A stretch of 64,000 bases of DNA, from contig JAFGTV010000020.1 in assembly GCA_016938875.1 (NCBI GenBank), positions 62,001-126,000 of the forward strand, in the 5' to 3' direction. The position numbers were made by a program, and so were the translations under genes. The stretch is from Paracoccaceae bacterium. Its GTDB lineage: Bacteria > Pseudomonadota > Alphaproteobacteria > Rhodobacterales > Rhodobacteraceae. Below the pieces are notes generated by a model, which worked only from the letters and a program-made list of their open reading frames with translations, searched no databases and was not told the origin of the DNA. Below are positions 8,654 through 16,912 of this stretch, one piece after another (position 1 is the first letter of the stretch; every line of letters begins with the position of its first letter).

Positions 8654-10024
8654 CTATCCTTGGTCTTGATCCGTTGGTCGCCCCTTAGAGACCGGGTCAA
8701 ACGGCGCGGTAACCTCCAGCACCTGGGACAGCCGGGCAAAGCTATCGGCGACGCCCCCAGGCGATTCTTCGGACAAAAACCCATCGAGGCCAGGCCAGGC
8801 CGCAATCGCCGCGTCGATCTCGGGGTCGGATCCCGCGGCATACAGCCCGGCCTGGATCATCATCTCTGCCCGGTCGTAGGCCCCCAAGAGCCGCCGCGCC
8901 CGGCTGATCAACAGGTTCTCGGCCCCGCTGGCCGCCCGCGGCAAGCTGCGCGAGACAGAGCGCAACAGGTCCACCGCCGGAAACCGCCCCCGCTCGGCGA
9001 TGCGTCGGTCCAGCACGACGTGCCCATCCAGAACGCCGCGCAGGATGTCTGCCACCGGCTCTTCCATGTCGGACCCGGCGACCAGGACTGAGAACACCGC
9101 CGTGATATCGCCCATATCCTCTGCCCCCGGACCGGCGCGTTCGGCCAGCGCCATGATCGCCTGGGCGGTCGAGGGGGGATAGCCGCGCAGCGCGCCCGGC
9201 TCATCCGCGGCCAGGGCCAACTCTCGGTGGGCCTCGGCAAAGCGGGTGACCGAATCGGCCAGGAACAGCACATGGTGGCCCTGATCGCGAAAATGCTCGG
9301 CCACGGCCATCGCGGCCCAGGCCGCGCGCCGCCGCACCAGCGGCGACTGGTCCGAGGACGCGGCGACCACGACACTGCGGGCCATCCCTTCGGGGCCGAG
9401 AACCTGGTTGACGAACTCGCCGACCTCGCGCCCGCGCTCGCCGACCAAGGCGATGACCGCCATATCTGCCTGCACCCCGCGCGCCAGCTTGGACAGCAGC
9501 GTCGACTTGCCCACACCGGACCCGGCGAAAAGCCCGATCCGCTGACCCCGGACCAGGGGCAGAACCGTGTCGAATGCGGCCATTCCCGTCGCCAGCCGTG
9601 GCCCCAGTCCCCGGCGTGCCGTTGCGGGTGGTGGGGCCGCGCGCAGCGGGCGCGGCGTGGGCCCCGGCATCAGTGGCCGGCCATCCAGCGGCTGGCCAAA
9701 CGGATCGACCACCCGTCCCAGCCAACCCTGATCGGGCGCGATTTCGCCCGGCCCCAGCAACACCACCCGGTCGCCCACCGACAGCCCATCGGGCGTGCCA
9801 TCGGGCAAGACGGTGACCCACCCCTCGCTCAGCCCCAGAACCTCGCCTCGGCGGCGGATACCCGGACCGTGCCGGATTTCGACCAGATCGCCCAAGCCGG
9901 CGCTTTGGCACAGCCCCGCGACGGTCACCGTGCCGCCGCCCGCGGCAACCACGCGGCCCAGCGGCCGAACCGGCGCCAGCGCGGATATCCGGGTTTCCAG
10001 GGCGGCAAATGGACTTTGGGGCAT
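8654..10024 (-). CDS. fliI: Flagellar type III export ATPase FliI
   Basis: Cytoplasmic ATPase of the flagellar export apparatus, an F1-beta-like enzyme that energises substrate unfolding and entry. The 456-residue product carries Walker A AGSGVGKST (167-175), the catalytic-glutamate box GERGRE (195-200) and Walker B VLFLAD (252-257). Start ATG at 10024 was chosen by family alignment; longer in-frame extensions run into flgB. It is transcribed alone on the minus strand, divergent from flgB, so it probably shares the 10025-10108 regulatory gap. Confidence 0.95.
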   Translation of the reverse strand: MPQSPFAALETRISALAPVRPLGRVVAAGGGTVTVAGLCQSAGLGDLVEIRHGPGIRRRGEVLGLSEGWVTVLPDGTPDGLSVGDRVVLLGPGEIAPDQGWLGRVVDPFGQPLDGRPLMPGPTPRPLRAAPPPATARRGLGPRLATGMAAFDTVLPLVRGQRIGLFAGSGVGKSTLLSKLARGVQADMAVIALVGERGREVGEFVNQVLGPEGMARSVVVAASSDQSPLVRRRAAWAAMAVAEHFRDQGHHVLFLADSVTRFAEAHRELALAADEPGALRGYPPSTAQAIMALAERAGPGAEDMGDITAVFSVLVAGSDMEEPVADILRGVLDGHVVLDRRIAERGRFPAVDLLRSVSRSLPRAASGAENLLISRARRLLGAYDRAEMMIQAGLYAAGSDPEIDAAIAAWPGLDGFLSEESPGGVADSFARLSQVLEVTAPFDPVSKGRPTDQDQG

Positions 10025-10074
10025 GGCTGTCTCCGGGTGCGGGGCGTCCCTTACGGTTTCTAAAGGAATCGCCC

Positions 10075-10089
10075 TTAAGCATTGATTGA
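10075..10089. promoter_or_regulatory. CtrA-like box between fliI and flgB
   Basis: TTAA-N7-TTGA matches 7 of 8 positions of the CtrA consensus. It lies in the 84-base divergent gap, 20 bases before the flgB start and 51 bases before the fliI start. It could control both the flgB-fliL-like operon and fliI. Confidence 0.45.
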
Positions 10090-10108
10090 AGCCGAGGGAG
10101 AAACCCCG

Positions 10109-10498
10109 ATGTTCGATAAGCTTGAGATTTTCAGGATGGCGCAGGGACTGGCCGTGCATGCCAGCGCGCGTCAGGCCGTGGTGGCCCGAAACGTCGCCAA
10201 TGCCGATACGCCCGGATACCGGGCACAGGACATCGCGGACTTCGCCACCACCTATCGACAGGCCGACGATGGGCTGACCCTGCGCGCAACGCGGGCGGGG
10301 CACATTTCGGGCAACACCCCCGCGCAACAGGCCGTCCTGATCGCCACCCCCAGTGAGGGGGAGCCGAACGGCAATGCCGTCTCGTTGGAAGATGAGATGG
10401 TCAAATCAGTCGAAACCAAAAAGCAACACGACCTGGCCCTTGCGGTCTATCGCAGTTCGCTGGGCATTCTGCGCACCAGCCTTGGCCGGTCACGATAG
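10109..10498 (+). CDS. flgB: Flagellar basal-body rod protein FlgB
   Basis: Proximal rod subunit. The 129-residue product has the rod-family N-terminal signature ARNVANADTPGYRAQD near residues 26-41 and a C-terminal helix that helps assembly (VKSVETKKQHDLALAVYRSSL). The ATG at 10109 gives the family start MFDKLEIF; an upstream in-frame start at 10082 overlaps the CtrA-like box and is less likely. It is the first gene of a compact plus-strand operon running to the fliL-like gene. Confidence 0.94.
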   Translation: MFDKLEIFRMAQGLAVHASARQAVVARNVANADTPGYRAQDIADFATTYRQADDGLTLRATRAGHISGNTPAQQAVLIATPSEGEPNGNAVSLEDEMVKSVETKKQHDLALAVYRSSLGILRTSLGRSR

Positions 10499-10504
10499 GG
10501 GGCG

Positions 10505-10900
10505 ATGATGGCGGATCTGATCGAAAGCCTGACCCTCTCGGCCAGTGGATTGCGCGCCCAGGCAACGCGTCTGCGCCACGTGTCCGAGAATATCGCGAAC
10601 GCCGACACGCCCGGCTATCGGCGCAAGATGACCAGCTTTGAGGCGGCTCTAGACGCGGATGGCACCCCTGGCGCGGTCGTCACCGGGCCTGTCACCCTCG
10701 ACCAGGCCGCGCTGGCGCGGATCTATGACCCCGCCCATCCGCTGGCAGACGCCACCGGCCACTATGACGGCTCGAACGTCGATCTGGTGATCGAGATTGC
10801 CGACGCGCGCGAGGCACAGCGCAGCTATGAGGCGAACCTCAAACTCTTTGATCAGGCCAGGCAGATGTCGCGCGGCCTGCTTGACCTGCTGCGCCGTTAG
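10505..10900 (+). CDS. flgC: Flagellar basal-body rod protein FlgC
   Basis: Rod subunit next to FlgB. The 131-residue product shows SASGLRAQATRLRHVSENIA followed by NADTPGYRRK, the typical rod N-terminus, and ends with a helical SYEANLKLFDQARQMSRGLLDLL. Two adjacent ATG codons (10505 and 10508) can serve as start; TAGGGG lies just upstream. It is 6 bases after flgB. Confidence 0.95.
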   Translation: MMADLIESLTLSASGLRAQATRLRHVSENIANADTPGYRRKMTSFEAALDADGTPGAVVTGPVTLDQAALARIYDPAHPLADATGHYDGSNVDLVIEIADAREAQRSYEANLKLFDQARQMSRGLLDLLRR

Positions 10901-10911
10901 GAGGGACAGAC

Positions 10912-11205
10912 ATGGATATCAACGCCTCGATCGCCGCGCGGGCCTATGCCACCGCGCGCCCGGCCACCCAGCCCGGACAACCCGATGGCACCAACGGTGG
11001 GGGCGGCTTTGCCGACGCCGCCAGAAAACTGGCCGAGACACTCCAGAACGGCGAACAGACCGCGCTGTCGGCGATGACCGGCAATGCTGATCCGCATGCG
11101 CTGGTCCAGGCGCTGGCCCAGACCGAACTGGCCGTCGAAACGGCCGTGACCGTCCGCGACAAGGTGGTCGAGGCCTATCAGGAAATCCTAAGGATGCCGG
11201 TGTAA
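10912..11205 (+). CDS. fliE: Flagellar hook-basal body complex protein FliE
   Basis: FliE joins the MS ring and export gate to the rod. The 97-residue product has the usual small size, a flexible Gly/Pro-rich N-terminus and the conserved C-terminal block LAQTELAVETAVTVRDKVVEAYQEILRMPV (about 68-97, quoted as LAVETAVTVRDKVVEAYQEI). It follows flgC by 11 bases after GGAGGGACAGAC and precedes fliQ by 4 bases. Confidence 0.93.
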   Translation: MDINASIAARAYATARPATQPGQPDGTNGGGGFADAARKLAETLQNGEQTALSAMTGNADPHALVQALAQTELAVETAVTVRDKVVEAYQEILRMPV

Positions 11206-11209
11206 CGCC

Positions 11210-11476
11210 ATGGACGAGATCGTTTTTTACGACACGTTGCGCCAGGGACTGTGGGTCGCCGTGATGATTTCACTCCCGATCCTGATCGCGGCGCTGGTCA
11301 CCGGGGTGACCATCGGCCTGTTCCAGGCGCTGACCTCGGTGCAGGAAATGACGCTGACCTTCGTGCCGAAACTGGCCGCCATCCTGGCGGTTTTCTGGAT
11401 GTCCATGGGGTTCATGACCGAAACCCTGACCGGCTTTTTCACCGGTCGGATCATCCCGATGATCGCGGGGGGCTGA
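11210..11476 (+). CDS. fliQ: Flagellar export gate protein FliQ
   Basis: Inner-membrane component of the FliPQR export gate. The 88-residue product has two hydrophobic helices (about 15-38 and 52-75) with the family pattern SVQEMTLTFVPKLAAI between them. Size and topology are as expected. It sits between fliE and flgF, while fliP and fliR are in other blocks of the same cluster. Confidence 0.94.
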   Translation: MDEIVFYDTLRQGLWVAVMISLPILIAALVTGVTIGLFQALTSVQEMTLTFVPKLAAILAVFWMSMGFMTETLTGFFTGRIIPMIAGG

Positions 11477-11479
11477 GCG

Positions 11480-12199
11480 ATGGGAAACATCGGATACACC
11501 ACGCTGACCCGTCAGGCCGGGCTAATGCGCGAAATGCAAAGCGTCGCCCATAACATCGCCAATGCTGCGACCACCGGGTTTCGGCGCGAGGGTCTGATTT
11601 TCGCCGAACACGTCGCCGCGGTCGAGGGGCCCGGCGGGTCGCTGTCGATGGCCACGGCCAATGTGCGCAACACCGACCTGACGCAGGCGCCGCTGACCCA
11701 GACCGGCGGGCGCTTCGATTTCGCCATCGAGGGCGAGGGGTTCTTTCTGCTGGAAACGCCCCAGGGCGAACGCCTGACCCGCGCGGGCAGCTTTACCCCC
11801 AGCGCCGAGGGCGAGTTGGTCTCGCCCGATGGCTATCGCCTGCTGGATGCTGGTGGCGCCCCTGTCTTTGTGCCCCCCGATAGCGCCAATGTCGCGCTGT
11901 CCGCCGACGGCACATTGTCGGCAGACGGGCGCGCGCTGACCCAGATCGGCCTGTATCTGCCGGCAGAGCCAACGGCGATGACCCGCGCCGCCGGCACCAT
12001 GTTCGATCCCGGCGGCGCGACGGACCCCGCGCTGAACGCCACGCTGGTGCAAGGCTTTGTCGAGCAGTCCAACGTCGACCCCGTGGCCGAGATCGCGCGG
12101 ATGATCGAGGTCCAGCATGCCTATGAAATGGGTCAGGGGTTCCTCGACCGCGAGGATGAACGCATCCGAAACGTCATCCGCACCCTCGGCACCAGCTAA
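11480..12199 (+). CDS. flgF: Flagellar basal-body rod protein FlgF
   Basis: Proximal rod protein of the FlgE/F/G family. The 239-residue product begins with TTLTRQAGLMREMQSVAHNIANAATTGFRREG (quoted in parts: AHNIANAATTGFRREG at about 23-38), has the central FDFAIEGEGFFLLETPQGERLTRAG box (core AIEGEGFFLLETP), and ends with the VEQSNVDPVAEIARMIEVQ pattern. It lies 3 bases after fliQ and 17 bases before flgG. Confidence 0.94.
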   Translation: MGNIGYTTLTRQAGLMREMQSVAHNIANAATTGFRREGLIFAEHVAAVEGPGGSLSMATANVRNTDLTQAPLTQTGGRFDFAIEGEGFFLLETPQGERLTRAGSFTPSAEGELVSPDGYRLLDAGGAPVFVPPDSANVALSADGTLSADGRALTQIGLYLPAEPTAMTRAAGTMFDPGGATDPALNATLVQGFVEQSNVDPVAEIARMIEVQHAYEMGQGFLDREDERIRNVIRTLGTS

Positions 12200-12216
12200 C
12201 CGGAAAGGACAGCCCC

Positions 12217-13002
12217 ATGCGCGCCCTCAAGATCGCCGCCACCGGCATGTCGGCCCAACAGATGCGGGTCGAGGTGATTTCCAACAACCTGGCCAACATG
12301 AATACCACCGGCTACAACGCCCGCCGGGCTGAATTCGCCGACCTGCATTATCAACAGGTCAGCCGGGCGGGCACCATCAACGCCGCCGACGGTACGGTGC
12401 TGCCCACCGGGGTCCAGCTGGGCCTGGGGGTGCGCCCGGCCTCGGTCACGGTGACCCTGGCGCAGGGGTCGCTGGCACAAACCGGCGGCGATCTGGACGT
12501 GGCGATCGAGGGGCGCGGGTATCTCGAGGTCACATTGCCCTCGGGCCAGGCCGCCTATACCCGCGACGGGGCGCTGAAACGGACGGGCGACGGGCTGATC
12601 GTGACCTCGGACGGGTTCACGGTGGCACCGGGCATCACCATTCCCGACGATGCGCGCAGCCTGTCGATCAACGCCGAGGGCGAGATTTACGCCTATTTCA
12701 CCGACCGCGTGGAACCCGAGTTGCTGGGCCAGATGACGCTGGCGATGTTCTCCAACGAAAAGGGGCTGGAGGCGATGGGCTCGAACCTCTTTCTTGAGAC
12801 AGAGGCCTCGGGCGCGGCGATCGCCGGCACTCCCGGGGATGAGGGGTTCGGCACCCTGCGCCAAGGGTATCTCGAGGACAGCTCGGTGGATGCCGTGCGC
12901 GAGGTGACCGAGTTGATCGAGGCCCAGCGCGGCTATGAGTTGAATGCCAAGGTGATCTCGGCCGCCGACCAGATGCTCGGCGCGACGACGCAGCTGCGAT
13001 GA
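12217..13002 (+). CDS. flgG: Flagellar distal rod protein FlgG
   Basis: Major distal-rod subunit. The 261-residue product has the hallmark MRALKIAATGMSAQQMRVEV start and VISNNLANMNTTGYNARRAE. It also has the DLDVAIEGRGYLEVTLPSG box and the YLEDSSVDAVREVTELIEAQ terminus. Length is that of the family. The final ATG-A overlap with flgA (4 bases) indicates coupled translation in the rod/ring operon. Confidence 0.97.
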   Translation: MRALKIAATGMSAQQMRVEVISNNLANMNTTGYNARRAEFADLHYQQVSRAGTINAADGTVLPTGVQLGLGVRPASVTVTLAQGSLAQTGGDLDVAIEGRGYLEVTLPSGQAAYTRDGALKRTGDGLIVTSDGFTVAPGITIPDDARSLSINAEGEIYAYFTDRVEPELLGQMTLAMFSNEKGLEAMGSNLFLETEASGAAIAGTPGDEGFGTLRQGYLEDSSVDAVREVTELIEAQRGYELNAKVISAADQMLGATTQLR

Positions 13003-13433
13003 AACGGGGCATCGTGATCCTCGCCGCACTCGCCGCTGCGGCGCCGGCCTGGGGCGATATGCTGATCGCCACCCGCACCATTCGCGGCCAGTCCATCCTG
13101 GGCCCCGCCGATGTCACCCAGGTCGAGGGCGACCTGCCCGGCACCTTGATCGCCCCCGAAGAGGCCATCGGCCAAGAGGCCCGCGTGAACCTTTATGCCG
13201 GGCGTCCCATTCGCGCCGGGGATCTGGGTCCGCCCGCGATCATCGAGCGTAACCAGATCGTCACCCTGCACTATCGAAATGGCGCGCTCAGCATCATTGC
13301 CGACGCGCGCGCGCTGGGTCGCGCCGGGGTGGGCGATGCGCTGCGGGTGATGAACCTGGCCTCGCGCAGCACCGTGACCGGATATGTCACCCCCGACGGA
13401 AGCGTGTCCGTCGGCCCCACCGCCCAACCCTGA
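12999..13433 (+). CDS. flgA: Flagellar P-ring assembly chaperone FlgA
   Basis: Periplasmic helper for FlgI polymerisation into the P ring. The 144-residue product has a signal peptide (MKRGIVILAALAAAAPAWG) and a single SAF/ChapFlgA-type domain with TRTIRGQSILGPADVTQVEG and NLYAGRPIRAGDLGPPAII. It is short compared with enteric FlgA (about 220 residues), lacking the N-terminal extension; short forms occur in alphaproteobacteria. It is coupled to flgG and followed by flgH. Confidence 0.9.
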   Translation: MKRGIVILAALAAAAPAWGDMLIATRTIRGQSILGPADVTQVEGDLPGTLIAPEEAIGQEARVNLYAGRPIRAGDLGPPAIIERNQIVTLHYRNGALSIIADARALGRAGVGDALRVMNLASRSTVTGYVTPDGSVSVGPTAQP

Positions 13434-13448
13434 GGAGCCCGCCCGCCC

Positions 13449-14186
13449 ATGAAACCGCTGATCCTTGCCAGTTGCGCCCTTGCGCTGATCTTTCCCGCCG
13501 CCTGTCAGCGGCTCAACGATGTCGGCAAGGCCCCGTCCTTCAACCCGGTCGAGGGCTCGAACGCCTATTTCGCGATGACCTCGCCCGAAACGCTGCCGCG
13601 CAGCGCGGACCGTCGGCGCCCAATGGACGAGGCCTCGCTATGGGCTGCGGGGCGGCAATCCTTGCTGGGCGATCGGCGCGCGGGGCGGCGTGGTGACATC
13701 CTGACCGTCGCCATCGAGATCGACGACAAGGCCGAGATTTCGAACTCCTCCGCGCGCAGCCGCTCTGGCTCGCAATCCATGGGCATCCCGCAGTTGCTGG
13801 GCATTCCCCAGCGGCTGGACGGCGCGCTGCCCGACGGGGCCTCGATGGCGAACGCGGTGTCTGCTGATTCCACATCCAGCCACAGTGGCGACGGCTCGGT
13901 TCGTCGCAATGAAAAGCTGACCCTGCGCGTGGCCGCAACGATCACCGAGGTTCTGCAAAACGGGGTTTTGCGCATCGAAGGTTCGCAAGAGGTGCGGGTC
14001 AATTTCGAAATGCGCGAGTTGATCGTGACCGGATATGTTCGCCCCGAGGACATCTCGCGCCAGAACGAGATCACCTATGACAAGATCGCCTCGGCGCGGA
14101 TTTCCTATGGCGGGCGCGGTCAGATCACCGATGTGCAGCAGCCGCGTTATGGTCAGCAGATCGCTGACATCGTCCTTCCGTTCTGA
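13449..14186 (+). CDS. flgH: Flagellar L-ring lipoprotein FlgH
   Basis: Forms the outer-membrane L ring. The 245-residue product has a lipoprotein signal with lipobox ending at Cys20 (FPAAC), and FlgH-typical segments: SLWAAGRQSLLGDRRAGRRGDILTV (core SLWAAGRQSLLGDRRA), ITEVLQNGVLRIEGSQEV, and the terminus YGGRGQITDVQQPRYGQQI. It follows flgA in the same operon. Confidence 0.95.
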   Translation: MKPLILASCALALIFPAACQRLNDVGKAPSFNPVEGSNAYFAMTSPETLPRSADRRRPMDEASLWAAGRQSLLGDRRAGRRGDILTVAIEIDDKAEISNSSARSRSGSQSMGIPQLLGIPQRLDGALPDGASMANAVSADSTSSHSGDGSVRRNEKLTLRVAATITEVLQNGVLRIEGSQEVRVNFEMRELIVTGYVRPEDISRQNEITYDKIASARISYGGRGQITDVQQPRYGQQIADIVLPF

Positions 14187-14194
14187 GCGATCCC

Positions 14195-14710
14195 ATGGGC
14201 AAATTGCTTCCGGTCATCATCGCGATTGTCGGGCTCGGGGTGGGCGCGGGGGCGGGCCTTGTTCTGAAGCCAGACGCCGCGGACACCCCCACGCCAGAGG
14301 AAAAGGCCAAGCCCGCCCACGGGGCCGACGCGGCGCATGGCAAAGCTGACGCCCATGGCGGTGGCCACGGCGAAGAAGGCGAAGACGGCGCCGATTACGT
14401 CAAGCTCAACAACCAGTTCGTCATTCCCGTTGTTCATGATGGTCGGGTTGCATCGCTGGTTGTGCTATCGCTCAGCCTGGAGGTCACATCGGGCGGGAAC
14501 GAGCCGGTCTATGAGCGCGAACCCAAACTGCGCGACGCCTTCTTGCAGGTGATGTTCGATCACGCCAATGCCGGTGGCTTTGACGGAGCATTCACCCAAA
14601 GCGGCAAGATGACCTTGCTGCGCCGCGCGTTGCTGGAGGTGGCCCAACAGGTTCTGGGCCCCAAGGTTAACGATGTTCTGATCATCGACATCGTCCGCCA
14701 GGACGCCTGA
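14195..14710 (+). CDS. FliL-family membrane protein (first of two copies)
   Basis: A 171-residue protein with one N-terminal transmembrane helix (about 4-25) and a His/Gly/Asp-rich linker (35-62). The periplasmic domain resembles FliL: DYVKLNNQFVIPVV, LSLSLEVTSG, and a final LLRRALLEVAQQVLGPKVNDVLI segment. FliL proteins sit around the stator and modulate torque. It ends the flgB operon. The second, more canonical copy is at 23989. The two may have different partners; this one could also be a FliL-like protein of separate function. Confidence 0.7.
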   Translation: MGKLLPVIIAIVGLGVGAGAGLVLKPDAADTPTPEEKAKPAHGADAAHGKADAHGGGHGEEGEDGADYVKLNNQFVIPVVHDGRVASLVVLSLSLEVTSGGNEPVYEREPKLRDAFLQVMFDHANAGGFDGAFTQSGKMTLLRRALLEVAQQVLGPKVNDVLIIDIVRQDA

Positions 14711-14718
14711 TCCCCCGC

Positions 14719-15066
14719 CTAGCGGTCCTGTGCCCGATACAAAAGTCCGTTCAGGGCCTGCTCTCGGCCAAAGGCGCGAGAGGCAAGGCGCAGTTGCGCG
14801 GCCTCTTCGACCCGCGCACGGGCCAAGGCCGCGTTCAACGCCGCCCGTTGCTGGGCATGCAGGCGCGCCCTGATTTCCCCCGCCACCGCCCGCGCCGCGA
14901 TGTCGCCATCTGCCTCGGCCAGCCGCGCCCGCGCATCGAGCGCTGCAATCTCGGCCTCTAGGCGCCGACACTCCTGCGCTGCGGCCCGCAGCCGGACCAG
15001 CGCCACGTCGCGCAGCGCGGTGCCGACCGCGACCAGGCGGGCCATGGGGGTCTCGGGCCGGCTCAT
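14719..15066 (-). CDS. Coiled-coil export protein, FliJ-like candidate
   Basis: A 115-residue protein made almost wholly of Ala/Arg/Leu/Glu helices with heptad spacing, for example LRAAAQECRRLEAEIAALD and LNAALARARVEEAAQLRLA. That fits FliJ, the stalk-like coiled coil of the export ATPase complex. It overlaps the flhB stop by 4 bases (ATGA), so it is translated with the export-gate genes. No diagnostic FliJ motif is visible; the call rests on size, coiled-coil content and place. No other fliJ candidate was seen in the window. Confidence 0.5.
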   Translation of the reverse strand: MSRPETPMARLVAVGTALRDVALVRLRAAAQECRRLEAEIAALDARARLAEADGDIAARAVAGEIRARLHAQQRAALNAALARARVEEAAQLRLASRAFGREQALNGLLYRAQDR

Positions 15067-16145
15067 CGCCCGCCGCGCGCGCGGGTGCGCATCTCTTCGG
15101 CAAAACGGATCGCAGCGGCGACGGCGCGGTAATGCTCGGGCTGGATCGTCTGGCCGATCTCTACCGCAGCATATAGCGCGCGCGCGGTGGGCGGGTCGCG
15201 CCGCATCGGCACCCCGGCCTCGGCCGCAATCTCGCGGATACGCGCGGCGATCTCGTCCACGCCCTTGGCCACACAAACCGGGGCGCCGGGCGCGGCGCGA
15301 TCCCATTTCAGGGCCACCGCATAGTGGGTCGGGTTCACGATCACCACATCGGCCCCGGGCACGTCGCCCAACATGCGGTTGGTCGCGATATCCACAGCCC
15401 TCTGGCGGCGCTGATGCTTCATATAGGGATCGCCTTCGGCCTGCTTGACCTCTTCTTTCATGTCCTCGTGTGACATGCGGTGGCGGCGGCGGTGTTCGAA
15501 CGCCTGCCATAAATAGTCGACCGCCCCGATCGCCGTCGCGATCACCACGACCACCGCCAGAAAATCCAGCGTCATGCGTGTCAGCCGCGCCGCCGCCATG
15601 CCCGGCGACAGGTGCATCGTTCCCAACATCTCATCGACCCGCGCGAATAGGTAGATCCCCAAGAGCAGGGTGTAGACCGAGAGTTTGACCGCGCTCTTGG
15701 CGAATTCAAAGAGGCCCGCCCGCCCGAACTTGTTCTTGGCGTTCTGCACCAATGACAGGCGCGAAAGTTTGGGCCGGATCCGTTCCGGCGCGACCACCAG
15801 GCTGCGCTGGGCCAGGATGGCGGCCAGGGCGGCCAACCCCGGCAGGGCAAACCAGGGCAGGGCCGCCAGCCCCACCCGCGCCATCAATCCGCCCGCCGGC
15901 GCGCGCCCCTGTCCGCCCAGGATCAACGGCGCCATCCGGTCCGCCTGGCCGATCAGAACGGCCCCCAGATCGCCCAGCGCCGTCAGGCTGGCCGCCCCAA
16001 GGCCAAGGCCCGCCAGGATGAACCCCGCATAGGCCGCCGCAGTGTTCAGATCGGTCGAGCGCGCCAATTCACCCTTGCGCCGCGCATCGTCGAGTTTCTT
16101 TTGCGTCGGTTCGTGTTGCTTTTCGCCAGCGTCTTCGTCGCTCAT
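15063..16145 (-). CDS. flhB: Flagellar export switch protein FlhB
   Basis: Inner-membrane export gate protein whose self-cleavage switches substrate specificity. The 360-residue product has four hydrophobic helices in the first 215 residues. Its cytoplasmic domain includes the linker SHEDMKEEVKQAEGDPYMKH and the autocleavage motif NPTH at 271-274. ATG at 16145 gives the family start MSDEDAGEKQHEPT. It overlaps fliR and the fliJ-like gene by 4 bases each. Confidence 0.96.
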   Translation of the reverse strand: MSDEDAGEKQHEPTQKKLDDARRKGELARSTDLNTAAAYAGFILAGLGLGAASLTALGDLGAVLIGQADRMAPLILGGQGRAPAGGLMARVGLAALPWFALPGLAALAAILAQRSLVVAPERIRPKLSRLSLVQNAKNKFGRAGLFEFAKSAVKLSVYTLLLGIYLFARVDEMLGTMHLSPGMAAARLTRMTLDFLAVVVVIATAIGAVDYLWQAFEHRRRHRMSHEDMKEEVKQAEGDPYMKHQRRQRAVDIATNRMLGDVPGADVVIVNPTHYAVALKWDRAAPGAPVCVAKGVDEIAARIREIAAEAGVPMRRDPPTARALYAAVEIGQTIQPEHYRAVAAAIRFAEEMRTRARGGR

Positions 16146-16912
16146 CCGCCTGCCCCGAATGGCGCGGCAAAGAGAATAAGAAGACGACCCTGCCACAGCG
16201 CCAGCATCGCCGGCATTGCCAAAAGCAACAGCAGCAACCCGCCCGCGGTAATCGCAGGGGCGCCGACAAAGGCCACCATGAGTTGAGGCATCGCCTTGTT
16301 GATGACGCCCATCGCAACGTTGTAGATCAGCGACGCAATGACAAAGGGCATGGCCAGCGTCGCGGCCAACCCAAAGCCGCGGGCGATTTGCCCGACGCCC
16401 CAGTCGGCCAGCGCGGCCGCGTCGGGAAACTGTCCGGCTGGCAGAATCTCATAGGACAGGATCATCGCCTCGGCGGCGCGCACATGCAGGCCCGACATCA
16501 TCGCAAGCGACAGGCCCGCGATCATCATCAGACGTCCCATCGCGGGCTGCGGATCCATCGAAACCGAGCCCAGGATTTGCGACAGCGATGTCGACTGGGC
16601 CGCGATCTCTCCGGCCATCTGCAGGGCCAGGATCATGACCCGCAGCACCAGTCCCAGCGCCAAGCCGATCACCGTTTCAGTGCCAAAGGACAGTCCCAAA
16701 GCCGCCGCTCCGACCGGAAGGCCAGGACCAACGGCGGGCGCAACGATGGCCGTAAACGCCAGCGCCAGACCCAGCCGCACCCGGAGCGGCACCGCGCGTT
16801 CGCCAAAGGCGGGCAGCATGGCCATCACCGCGCCCACGCGTAGAAACACCATGATCCAGGCCCCCAGAAACGGCTGCAAAACCGCAACCATGGGGGCCAG
16901 ATCCAGTGTCAT
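16142..16912 (-). CDS. fliR: Flagellar export gate protein FliR
   Basis: Membrane subunit of the FliPQR export gate. The 256-residue product shows about six hydrophobic segments, with FliR patterns VFLRVGAVMAMLPAFGERAV near the N-terminus and a late membrane part VAMGVINKAMPQLMVAFVGAP. It overlaps flhA by 4 bases and flhB by 4 bases, forming the tight flhA-fliR-flhB block. Confidence 0.95.
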   Translation of the reverse strand: MTLDLAPMVAVLQPFLGAWIMVFLRVGAVMAMLPAFGERAVPLRVRLGLALAFTAIVAPAVGPGLPVGAAALGLSFGTETVIGLALGLVLRVMILALQMAGEIAAQSTSLSQILGSVSMDPQPAMGRLMMIAGLSLAMMSGLHVRAAEAMILSYEILPAGQFPDAAALADWGVGQIARGFGLAATLAMPFVIASLIYNVAMGVINKAMPQLMVAFVGAPAITAGGLLLLLLAMPAMLALWQGRLLILFAAPFGAGG